64,000 nt of DNA from assembly GCA_027605045.1 (NCBI GenBank), contig JAQFWX010000101.1:62001-126000 (forward strand), in the 5' to 3' direction. A program made the position numbers and the translations under genes. The notes beneath the pieces were generated by a model. The model ran no database searches. It worked only from the letters and a program-made list of their open reading frames with translations, and was not told the origin of the DNA. Source of the stretch: Phallus indusiatus. Its lineage: Eukaryota; Basidiomycota; Agaricomycetes; Phallales; Phallaceae. Of the stretch, positions 32,537 to 42,712 are shown in pieces (within the stretch, counting starts at the first letter, position 1; each line of letters starts with the position of its first letter).

Positions 32537-35500
32537 TCATGAGGGAGCGGCAGCATTAATCCTTGCATTGACTTTGGCTCTGTGATTTCGGTTTTTCAAA
32601 TGCACATCAAAGTTTGCGAGGGTTTCTTCCGGACCAGGGGTATATAGCTGAAAACCAGAAAAATAGGAGGGAATGGGTTCAATTGAGTGGTAGCAAACTC
32701 AAAAAGAAAAATAACAACATACTTTTCCCGGACAGTCAAGGCATTTGACTCTCCATTCAGGGGGAGCATTTGGGTCGGTACTTTTACGCAAGACAACGTC
32801 AAACTTGTCATCAACGTAACGCGATTGCATTTCATCCAGAGCTCGTCTTAACCAATCCGGTCGCTGTACAGGATTCTAGCAAATAATTAAAACTTAATAA
32901 TTTTTTAAAAACATGGAGTATTTAAGTAAATACCTTCATGGTGGCGGGCTTAGAGACAGCCAAAGGTGGCGAGGCTTGCGATATTGAGGGGGATGGTGGT
33001 AAAGGTAGCAAAGATGGAAGCTGATTAGTTGATGTATTAATAGTTGCATTGTGAGCTGGCGCCGCCGGAACTTCCGGTATCGGCGCAGACAGTGACTCTG
33101 ATCGAGCCTTTTCTCCAGTGTTTTTTGAAGCCAGAGGAGGCTCTTCCGAGCTCGATGAATCAGTAGGACTAGCAGCGTTCGCAGGCACGACGCTGGGACC
33201 ACCGATACTGGTATTTAGGTTGTTACTGCCGTTGATGTTGTTATTGTTATTGTTGCTGTTGTTGTTATGGCTCACGTCTACGTTCGAATCAATGGAAACA
33301 GGCTTCACAATCTGCTCTTTAACATCTTCATCCGATAGCTCTTTATCTTCCTCTTTATCTCCCTTTTTTCTTATTGCCTCGCTAGGTGGTGGCGCTGTCG
33401 TCCGAGTGATAGCCGCTTTTCTTTTACCAACGCCGCCCTTTCCCTTTTCACTCTCCACCCTTAATTTTGAGTGGTACTCTGCATCGATACGATATTCCAC
33501 CGGGCGAGGCCGTCTGTGTCTATGATAGAACTTTCCACACGGTCCACATTGACTTTTGTCACCTAAGGGACCTTTCCTACGACCGATTGCAATGTTTTCA
33601 GGACAACCGCAATTCGAACAGTGCCAAACGCCATCAATCATATTTTCGTGTTGTCCCTCTGCATATTCTCTTTCTTTGGCTTCTTTCTCCATATCACGGA
33701 GTTGCTTAGCTGTCAGACGAGCAGGCGGTAAGGGTGGTGGTGGAGGCGGCGGAAGCAATAGAGCGTCATCGTCATCGTCTATATTTGTATCTACGCCGTC
33801 TTTCGCGTTGCCGGCGCGACGTTTGTATCTCAAAGGATCAAGACTTGTTGAGACTGGTGGGGCAGTAAGTTTAGCGCGAGCCCGGTAGACATTGGGTGGT
33901 AGCGGAGGGGGTTTGAACAGCCGTTGGGGAGGTTGAGGGGGCTGCTGGGGAGGGGGCATCAAACCTTTCTTTGGGGTCTCTTTGATAGAGCGTATAGGGA
34001 ACGGATCCGGAAGATTCATTTGCACAGGAGATCCACCATTCTCGCTGGCGACCATATTAGCAATAGTGACCGAAGCCGCAGCTGCAGCTGCCCGTCGGCT
34101 TGTAGTCGTTGTTACGTTGTTCGAACTCTGAGATCCTTGGCCACCCAAGGCAGAAGTGTCCGATTCAGAGAAACCAATCCCAGACGTGCGATACGTCCTA
34201 TCAGGTATAATTCTTCCGCTGATCGTGAAGGAACCGGATGTGCCGCCGGCAGCTTTCGATCGCACGGTTCTCCTCTTCCTTTTGATCTCTTTCTCTCGCT
34301 CCTTTTCATTCTTCTCAATCTCACCATCGCTCATATAGTTGAGTAAAGGCATATGAGCGTGCGCGCTCTCGAAAGAACGAGCGAGGGTGGACCGCGTCAG
34401 CGGTGGTAAGAACGTTGGACGTAGTTCGTCATCTTCAACGGGCTGACCGGCTAGACCAGAGAATATAGCCTTGCGATATGCGTAGACCTGCTCTCGAATC
34501 TGATGAGCGAGGGCAGTGGTAAACTCTCCCGAAAGACCTAATTCCGAGGTATACTGTATAGCAAACTGTTCAGGAGAATTACTTGTGCATGCCAAATCCC
34601 ATTCGAATTGATCTTCAAGTTTCATACTGCCAACAAGGATATCAATCTGTTTTGGTAAAAGGTAAGAGGGGGAATGTCTTTCAGTTCAAAAGAAAAAAGG
34701 AAATAATTACCTTTATAAGAACCCTCCATTCTTCATCCATACCAAGGCTTGACACCGGTTCCTTCGGGCGTAATTCCTCGACTGACATGGGCACGTCCCC
34801 CATAATTTCGGGAACATCCACACCAAGTAACCTTCGTGTCTTTCTTTTTTTCAACGTCTTGTTAGCAATCATTGGGCTTTCATCACCTGCGTCATCTTCG
34901 CTTTCCCATGCAGTACGAACGTAACCTCGTTCAGTCCTAATGCGCTTACGCCACGCACCCCACCATGTTTCACCATTGAGATCTAAAATACCGTTGGATA
35001 TAGGGGTAATATCATCTAATTCGGGAACATGTTCTTGGAGTTGTTCGTGTATGGCTTTGGCGATGGTATGAACATAATGTGATGCCAGTTTAAAATCGTC
35101 GACAATACTCTGAGCGAATGTCTCCGGTTTGACAAGTGGATCTAAGGAAGAGTGAACGGGGAGGCGATTTATGGGGCAGCATCGATAATAATCACCATTG
35201 TTATTCCAAATGAATGTCTCGCGAAGCTTGTGATGCTCAACGTCCAACTCCAGACGAATGGGAATGAGATCTTCCTTTTTGTTATCACTCCTAAATCTGG
35301 AAGGACTGCGAAAACATTTAACACATTATTATTGCCTTGGCGGAACAAGATCAGAAAAAAAATCAGATCAACAACTCACAACCTTAATCCCTGGGATCTA
35401 ATACCAGCTCTGTGCAATTTTCCCAGTCTCTCCTTGCGTTTTCTGTCTGGCCATAAAATCCCAAACCGTTCGCGATCCATACCATGACGTGATGTTACTT

Positions 35501-36710
35501 CTTCCTCCCACCAGCCAATTTTAGCCCGTAAAGCCTCTGTTAACTCTCTATTAGCGCGTTCCCTTGCGGTGCCACACGCCTTTTCATAAGCTTTATCTCG
35601 ATCTATCCACTCTTTCATGCTTTCAATGTCATCCTGAGATAAAGGAGGAATAGCGATGCCGGAACCGGCAAGAGGTACAGTGGTAGTTCGAGTGATAGCA
35701 GGATTAAGAGATAAGCCGAGAGGCGGTACATTGTTGTTGGATCCAGAAGCAGCGACAGTGGATGAAGATTGAGGCCGTTTAATGTCGACAGGTGGTAGCA
35801 TTTTGTAGGGTGTAGAAGCATTTCCAACTGTTTGTGGAGGGATGTGAGAATGGTGCTGAGAAGGAGCTGGGGAAGGTGAATGAGGTGGTACTTTGCGTTT
35901 TCTCAGGGAAGGACTATGTTGCATTGACGTCGGGGTACTAGGTGTGGCGGACTGGCGCGAATGAGGTTGATGCTGTAAAGCCTGTTGATGTTGATGAAGA
36001 TGTGCCTGGGATTGGGCTTGAGCTTGAGCTTGGGTTAATGCGGGGGTGGAAGCAGATTGCTGCATATGGAGCTGAGATTGAGAATGCAATTGAAATCGAC
36101 CATCAGGCGGCGGCTGTAGTTGCGGTTGCGGTTGAGACGACTGCAACGAATGTGGCTGTTGCTGAACATGCATGGGAGATGACATGTCTCCCGAAAACTG
36201 CTGCTGCTGGCCACCTACGTGTTGTTGATGAAATTGTGGTGACTGCTGGTACTGGGGATCGAAAGGGCCTTGCGAGGGAAACCTTTGTTGTTGTGGCTGT
36301 GCCTGTTGCAGCTGCTGTTGTTGTTGCAGATGGGAGGGTGTGGAAGGATGGTGCAGGGGCAAAGACGACTGTCTGTTCGCGGTGCCAGGACGAGTCGAAG
36401 GCGGCCGCTGCTGTTGCTGCTGCTGTTGCTGTTGCGGCTGCTGCTGAGGCGGCGGGGGAGGCATCATCATCATCATTCGTGCATCGTAGCTGGGGAATTG
36501 TTGCTGCTGGGGAAGTGCTGACAATGACTTCCGCTGCTGGAGGTGATGTTGCTGCTGCTGCTGCTGTTGTTGTTGTTGTTGTTGCAGCTGATGTTGTTGC
36601 TGCTGCTGCTGCAACTGTTGCTGTTGCTGTTGTTGCTGTTGCTGCGATGACGACGACGATGGCGGCGGTGACGAATAAAACTGCTGAGATGGATTAAACG
36701 GATAGGCCAT
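32537..36710 (-). CDS. snf5: SWI/SNF chromatin-remodelling subunit Snf5
   Basis: Core subunit of the SWI/SNF complex, acting in the nucleus. Five exons: 36710-35380, 35305-34711, 34646-32934, 32875-32723, 32647-32537, summing to 1300 codons plus stop. ATG is in CCATGG at 36710. The N-terminal 330 residues are Gln/Pro-rich with long CAG-type Gln runs. The SNF5 domain has two repeats: one starting KKEDLIPIRLELDVEHHKLR (exon 2) and one IDILVGSMKLEDQFEWDL...ALAHQIREQ (exon 2/3 junction). A GATA-type zinc finger (CSNCGCPENIAIGRRKGPLG, then CGPC) lies in exon 3. The conserved tail ends CLDCPGKLYTPGPEETL. GATA finger and tail fit basidiomycete Snf5. Divergent from the transporter at 36781. Confidence 0.95.
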
Positions 36711-36780
36711 GGAGAGAAGTGGAAGGGCTGAGTTGAAGGTCGGAGTTTCCTGCGAGCAGTTGTGGGCGTCTGTGGGGCAT
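36711..36780. promoter_or_regulatory. Putative shared promoter / 5' leader between snf5 and the transporter
   Basis: Only 70 bp separate the chosen start codons of the two divergent genes. The palindrome CCATGG at 36707-36712 gives an ATG on both strands. No TATA box is evident. If the transporter used the ATG at 36709, its coding region would overlap the snf5 start codon. The transcripts probably overlap. Confidence 0.4.
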
Positions 36781-37863
36781 ATGTCGTCGTCGACGCTGAC
36801 CTCGTCGTCGCCGTCGTCCAAGTTGGCAGGGTTGGTGAAGCTAGTGTCGTTCAATTCTCGGAAATGGCGCAGATTTCTCAACTCAGAGCCATTTTGGCTG
36901 CTGCTGTATTTTCTGTTCAACCTCACACTAACTCTCTACAACAAGCTCGTCCTCGTCCGTTTCCCGTTTCCGTACACGCTCACAGCCCTGCACACCTTCA
37001 GCGGCACTTTGGGATCTTATCTCGCCATGGAGCTTGACTACTTCACACCGGCAAATCTTTCCAAACGCGAGACATTCCTACTTTCCCTGTTTTCGTTGCT
37101 CTACACCATCAATATCGCCATCTCCAATCTTTCCCTCCAGCTCGTCACAGTGCCCTTTCACCAGGTCGTCCGCGCCTCGACTCCCATCTTCATCGTCATC
37201 TTGTCCTACTTCTCTCTTTCCCGTTCCATGTCCGTGCCCAAGTTGGTCTCTCTCCTTCCCGTCATCGCTGGCGTCGCCCTCGCAACCTACGGCGATTACT
37301 ACTTCTCCATGCCGGGTCTCCTCCTCACTCTCCTCGGTACCTTGCTTGCAGCGCTCAAGACAATCGCCACCCATCTCCTCCAGACAGGCCAGTACTCCTC
37401 TTCTCGGCGCTTCGCCCGCATCCTTCCGACTCGTGCCCTCAAGCTGCATCCTCTTGACCTGCTCTTGCGAATGTCCCCTTTGGCTTTTATACAGTGTGTC
37501 CTCTACGCCCATCTCTCGGGCGAGCTCGACAGAGTCCATGCCTACAGCGTTGCACACATGAACAGTCGTCGTGCTGCCTCTCTCGCTATTAATGCCGCTA
37601 TTGCATTCGCCCTCAATGTCGTCAGCTTCACTGCCAACTCCAAAGTCGGTCCACTCAGCATGACCGTCGCCGCCAATGTAAAGCAGGTGCTCACCATCCT
37701 CCTCGCCGTCTCCATATTCAATCTTACCATCACCCCAACCAACGCCCTCGGTATCGTTCTAACCCTTTTCGGCGGTGCATGGTACGCGCTGGTCGAATAT
37801 TCCGAGAAGCGACGTCAATTCCGTCTCCACTCCCTGACCAATCCATCCATTGCCAAAAGCTGA
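36781..37863 (+). CDS. TPT/DMT-superfamily transporter (triose-phosphate transporter family)
   Basis: Single-exon protein of 360 aa, start chosen at ATG 36781 (MSSSTLTSSS); ATG 36709 would add 24 residues. About ten hydrophobic helices, the first at LNSEPFWLLLYFLFNLTLT. The ALHTFSGTLGSYLA, VRASTPIFIVILSYF and LSMTVAANVKQVLTILLAVSIF stretches are typical of the triose-phosphate / nucleotide-sugar transporter group, and the arrangement resembles yeast Sly41-like proteins. It should reside in the ER or Golgi membrane and exchange a phosphorylated sugar or nucleotide sugar; the substrate cannot be read from sequence. Codon use is C-rich compared with neighbours. Convergent with ferredoxin (131 bp between stops). 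Confidence 0.85.
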   Translation: MSSSTLTSSSPSSKLAGLVKLVSFNSRKWRRFLNSEPFWLLLYFLFNLTLTLYNKLVLVRFPFPYTLTALHTFSGTLGSYLAMELDYFTPANLSKRETFLLSLFSLLYTINIAISNLSLQLVTVPFHQVVRASTPIFIVILSYFSLSRSMSVPKLVSLLPVIAGVALATYGDYYFSMPGLLLTLLGTLLAALKTIATHLLQTGQYSSSRRFARILPTRALKLHPLDLLLRMSPLAFIQCVLYAHLSGELDRVHAYSVAHMNSRRAASLAINAAIAFALNVVSFTANSKVGPLSMTVAANVKQVLTILLAVSIFNLTITPTNALGIVLTLFGGAWYALVEYSEKRRQFRLHSLTNPSIAKS

Positions 37864-37994
37864 ATAAAAGTGGACAGCTAGACTAATTCTGTATATACCC
37901 GTTTGTTGTTGTTATTCTTGTCGTCGCTTCTCGTCTAACATCGTCGTTTTGTCCACCACATATGTAACTCTTTTAGATTCTTTTTTCTCTCTCA

Positions 37995-38799
37995 TCAATG
38001 CTTTGTTGGTTTTGCACCTGACATAAAATACACATATAGAGACTTAACCTATCTGTTATAATAAATAGATTATATCTTGGAGTCCACTTACCATCTACGA
38101 ACATATTTCGCGTCGCCGCAGGTAATTTGACTACCATCCCATCCAATTCGGGTGTCACTTTGACTTGACATCCCAATCTCGATCTGTTTTTCTTAATCTT
38201 AATTATGGCTCAGTACATTTCTTGCTTTCCTTACGTATCAGTTAGGCCAAATGCCATGTCTAGCATGTCGTTTTCGTCGTCTTCAGGTTCTGGAAGCTGG
38301 TTATATACCGCGGGTTCGAGGATAACATGACATGTCGAGCATGCAACGCTTCCCTCGCAAGCTCCTGGAATATCAGAAACAAATCAACTAAACTCCCCAC
38401 ATCCTTCCGACAATTTCGAACGCACCTTCCAAATCAATGTCATATTCATGAGCCAAGTCTAGAATATTATCTCCATCGCGTGCTTCGATAGTTTTTATGG
38501 GACTGCCTTTATGGTCTTGAAAGTGGATCTTTATCCTTTGAGGAATAACTTTGTTGAAAAAAGCACCAAATGCATAAACTTCGAGTCATACCCCGTTCCA
38601 GGTTCAGGCCGTATAATACCCCCGTGCCTTCTTGCTGAAAATACGAATCAGCAAACATGTTTCAGAAAAAGCTCTTTAGCCACTCACTTTTTGAGCTATG
38701 GATTCCTCTCTGTCTATTAGACTGCCAAAAAGAGCCAGAACCAGATCTAGAATCCCAAATTGACAGACTCTTGCCGTGTCGACATAAGTTTCTTCTCAT
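37995..38799 (-). CDS. yah1: Mitochondrial [2Fe-2S] ferredoxin (adrenodoxin / Yah1 type)
   Basis: Electron carrier for iron-sulfur cluster, haem A and ubiquinone synthesis in the mitochondrial matrix. Six exons: 38799-38688, 38634-38592, 38535-38426, 38364-38235, 38183-38092, 38017-37995, giving 169 aa. The start [15 protein letters not shown] is Arg-rich and lacks acidic residues, as expected for a presequence. The cluster ligands are [10 protein letters not shown] (CX5CX2C) and the distal Cys in RLGCQV. The C-terminus [18 protein letters not shown] is highly conserved. Internal Glu/Asp-rich stretch [16 protein letters not shown] follows the usual partner-binding region. Exon 6 codes only seven full residues. 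Divergent from the J-protein gene with 257 bp between starts. Confidence 0.93.
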
Positions 38800-39056
38800 C
38801 ATTAGTTTCAGTGATATGCTCAAGGCCTGCATTATTAAAAGAAGAAAAGGTATTTTTCAAGAAACTACTTTTTAGAGGGAAAAAGAGGATATCAGCGAAG
38901 CCTGTGAGTGGGAAGAAAAACAAGGAAAATGCACACAGGGTATTACCCGCCGATAAATTTAGTTGCCGCAGGGCAATGGAATCCGGGATCAATACTGTTG
39001 GCGTACGTACGTAGTACGTCACGCAGCTCGCAGCGGCAAGCCTGACCTCTCACCAA

Positions 39057-40023
39057 ATGTTCATCGAGGCTTTCATAGGCAGTAGCCCAGCTTGCTTGAA
39101 TAAAACTTTCTGTCGTGTTTCTTCGCGAAAATTTTCGTTGTCAGGCCCAAATAATGGACATTACGAAACATTGAATGTTTCTCGCAATGCATCGAGGGCA
39201 GCAATCAAGGCCAACTTCTACAAGGTACGACGGGGCGGGGGATGTTTCTTTTTATTTTGTTGGGAACAGTAAATCAAAAAAGATCTAGTTGAGCAAGAAA
39301 TATCATCCAGATGTCAACAAAGACTCGGATGCGAAAAACAAATTCCAGGCAGTGAGTGAAGCATGGAGCGTATTAGGAGACGACAGGAAACGGTGAGTCC
39401 AGTCCATATTATATCCGAGATTTTCAGTATAATTCATTTCACACAGGAGGGAGTATGATCGGCGGATAGAACCGACGTCATCGTCATTCAATAACAATAG
39501 ACCACCATACTCTCAGCCAGGACACTATGGCTACAGTGAGAGCTATACTGCCAGGCGACGAGGGGCTACCTATGCCTGGGAGTATACACACACACGACGC
39601 ACTTCAAGAACACGGCCACCGCCTCCACCACCACCATTCGGGCAGTCCCACGCACGAACCGGCACAAGTAGTAATCCTTTTGGAGGATCCTTTCGTTCAG
39701 GCACTGTTGGAGACGACGACATGTGGTGGCCGTTTTCTGGTCACTCTCACCCCTCCGCTGGACGGACGACAAGAACAAACAGCTGGCGGGATCCATTCTC
39801 CTCTATATATGTCCGACGTGCAACGGGCCAGGGAAGCTCGAAGGGCGACGAGAATGCGTCGAAAACGCAAGAACGTGAACGTGAACGGCAAGAGTGGACG
39901 ACCGCAAAGGGTGGGTCATGGACCAAAGAAGACCGGTTGAGAAATGAGAGTGTTATAGTGCGAATAGCACAGGTAATCGGGCTACTATTCTTTATAATTC
40001 TCCTCGGTGGTGGATTTAGATAG
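39057..40023 (+). CDS. Membrane-anchored J-domain protein, probably mitochondrial
   Basis: Three exons (39057-39224, 39289-39392, 39447-40023) encode 282 aa. The first 35 residues are poor in acids and have Arg/Lys/Ser, compatible with a mitochondrial targeting sequence. A J domain follows ([17 protein letters not shown]...[12 protein letters not shown]...[14 protein letters not shown]) with the HPD motif at about residue 66. The middle is Arg/Ser/Pro-rich, and a single C-terminal transmembrane segment ([17 protein letters not shown]) ends the protein. A J-protein co-chaperone that would stimulate an Hsp70 at a membrane; the specific partner is not shown. No Gly/Phe or zinc-finger region, so class III. 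Confidence 0.85.
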
Positions 40024-40669
40024 CAAGATTTATACACGCGATCTTTCATATCCGCAATTTTTCCATGTGAAATGTGGAAAACAAAGCGCTCCGTTGAAAT
40101 GGAGACGATGTGTAAAACAGAAAAAATTTGCAGCTTTGCAATGAAGGATTTAATTATACATCAGTTCCAAGTCATAATGAAAATGTTTGCGTGCTTCATT
40201 AAAAATCTGCCAACATCCTAAATGCTATAGGCTCGCCACTAGACATGGTCCGCTATATCCTGAGAAAATCTCTTTCATTAGGCTAGTGGGCTCACGCATC
40301 GCTGAATACAATCCTCTTGACATTTCTCGAATGAAAACAACAAAGAAAAGAAGAAAAGTCCTCAATCCAAGTCCGGTTAACAATATAGTTGATAATTTAA
40401 TTCAAAGCTGATTGGTTATGTAATGCGTCTCGTGATCTGAAAAGTTGCGTGACATGCTTGCCTGGCCCTAAATCTTGATCTACTCCCAGAAACTGCGGCA
40501 TCTAGCTAATACGAAACACTACTTGCTGGTTTGTCTAACAAAGTACTACCCAGTTAACAACCTTAAAAATTACCAAAGTGTTGATTTAGTGCTTGGTATC
40601 TCCTAGTTCGCTCAGTCTTACCTTCACAATTGCTCATGATTCACAAGGAAACCGGATATTTTCTCTGTT
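40024..40669. other. Intergenic, no supported gene
   Basis: A 74-codon frame at 40187-40411 has no support. The region contains the 3' end of the J-protein transcript and the promoter of the 40670 gene. Nothing else recognisable. Confidence 0.5.
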
Positions 40670-42263
40670 ATGGTTCCTATAACCAACTTTCCCCGAGCTG
40701 ATATGAACTCAAACTCAAATGCTCAAGACATTCTCGAAAGACGGAGAAGACAGATAGAAAGGACTAAAGCCGCTAATGTACGTGCCCAAATTTGGGAGTC
40801 GGTCTCTCCGAATTTCCTATGACACTAAGCAGTAATGGTTTACATCCTTAGCTTTCCAAACAACTTCAAATGCGTCTACAATACGCTCGCCTCAAGGTGG
40901 AACATGGCTGGGTAAGCTCGTCTAATCTTGATTCCTTCAGATGATTTACCCGACGATCAAACGTATAGCAAAAACAGAGTTTGAATGAAGTGGAAAACTT
41001 GTACTTTCATCATTATCGAGGAATAGCACCATCCGGAGATGTCTTAAAGACTGCTAGTCCCAAAAAGGACGTATCTCGACAGAAAAACAACGTTGGTCTG
41101 TCTGCTGATGCTGCAAACACCGATTCGTCAACTAGGCATTTACCTAGATCTCATATTTCAATGGAAGTTGACTCACCCACAGAGACCTATCTCCAGTCAT
41201 CGCATTCTGTGACTAAAGGAACTCCTGGTGTTTCAAACATCGACAACTCAGACTCCAATTCTTTCCTACCACTTTCAGAGCACACTGATGAATTTACTGT
41301 TCTTCCAGCCTCCGAATCGTATTCCTCAACGACACTCTCCAGCCATCTGCTGAAAAATACATCTCGCCCTTCGGGCAATTCGCCTGCATCTTCAAACGTT
41401 TCTCCTCCGTCGCGTAACCTTGACGCCCTCGTACCTTCCAACCCACTACCCGAACCCGACGAGCATCTCACTTCGTCTTCAACCCAAGTTCACCAATCTG
41501 TGGAATCTACATCGGAAGCTCAACCGAAAATGTTGCTCTCCCTTCTATTGTGCCTTCGACATCTCCTTCATCTACGCCCACACTAACAGCTAATAGATCG
41601 AAGGGGAAGTCGACATCCACCCGCTCCCCATCAAAACTTCCAATCCCACGACTACCCGCATCGTCCTATCCATACACCACAGCAACTTCCTCGGGAAAAT
41701 CTCGAAAATTGACGTCAGCAACCGCCGTTTCAGGTACACCTAAATCTGTCCCATCGACCCTTCCCTCGCCTCCAACCGCTCCCCTCTTATCACCTTATAA
41801 GCCTTCACATTCTGTCCGTCCTTCATCCTCGACTACAATACAAAGTGTCCCATCTGCAGCTGGAGTTTCCAGTAATAATACCTCGCTCCCTCTAACGTAC
41901 GATAGCTTCTGGTCATCACACACATCATCCTCGTCACTTCCGTCGTCTTATCGAGCTAATGTGAACGTTAATCTTCCTTCCACGTCAGCTTCCTCGCACC
42001 CTACAGTCCCCTCTATTTCATCAACGCTTTCGGATGCACCGACACTATTGGCACCTACGACATCAATATCAATATCAGCCACGACCAACTTTCCATTTAC
42101 ATCCTCAATTTCATCTTCACTCAAACCGACTTCCTCGCCCATCCCACCATTGTCACATTCACCCATAATCACCTCTCTCCTACACCCTCAGGGACTTCCG
42201 TTGTTTACGCAAACCAGACATTCACCCACACCAGTGACAACGAGCCAGAACCAAGTAGGATGA
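40670..42263 (+). CDS. Unknown protein, conserved-looking N-terminus and Ser/Thr/Pro-rich body
   Basis: Exons 40670-40777, 40852-40911 and 40969 onward. The N-terminal 60-75 residues look structured and coiled-coil-like: DILERRRRQIERTKAAN, then LSKQLQMRLQYARLKVEHGW and QKQSLNEVENLYFHHYRG. The rest is a low-complexity Ser/Thr/Pro tail of over 400 residues. The frame changes near 41527: upstream reads one phase to 41530 and downstream another to the TGA at 42263. Adding one A to the AAAA run at 41527-41530 would join them, or an unrecognised intron may lie there. I do not recognise the family. A nuclear or regulatory role is only a guess from composition. Confidence 0.65.
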
Positions 42264-42712
42264 AAAAAAAGTAGTACACAAAGTCCGCCATTGTTTTGCT
42301 TTTCTTTTCTTTCTTTTCTTTTGGCTTGTGTTATTCGTCGAATATAGTTTATAATTGAAGAATCTGTAATTGGAAATGGCCAGAGCCGCGCCAACATCTG
42401 TTATTTTTTTTCGACGTAGGATGTCTATATACACAATATCTTGCTAATTATTTATCGGGTACATCGATCAAAAGCAGAGAGCATGTGAAAGGTTTGTGGA
42501 CTCATTGTAGGATGCGTCATTATTCAGCGTCATCTTCATAGGTACGCATTCCACAAACTTTCTTGTGGACATTGGACAGCAGCGCCAGCCAGCAGTGCTT
42601 TCCGCATGGACGCTAGCTGCGCAGCGCGATGGCCGTATAAAACAAGAGCCAGTCGAATTTGTCACACCATCCACCTCGTCCTGCGTGACGCCCTTTATCC
42701 TCACCTTTCTCC
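42264..42712. other. Intergenic; promoter of WASP gene
   Basis: No coding frame of note. The last 60 bp before ATG 42713 are rich in C/T (CCACC, TCCTC), typical of fungal 5' leaders. A TATAAAAC stretch lies at about 42635, roughly 75 bp upstream of the start, and could be a TATA box. Confidence 0.45.

Noticed and set aside
35942..36697. Long plus-strand frame rich in Ala and Val
   Set aside because: Antisense of the Gln-rich CAG tract in snf5; Ala/Val/Thr runs are the expected by-product.
36709..36780. ATG 36709 as the transporter start
   Set aside because: It would overlap the snf5 start codon and add a leader without similarity to the family; ATG 36781 leaves room for both leaders. It is not excluded.
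40187..40411. 74-codon plus-strand frame in the J-protein downstream region
   Set aside because: No domain, no intron logic and no upstream signals.
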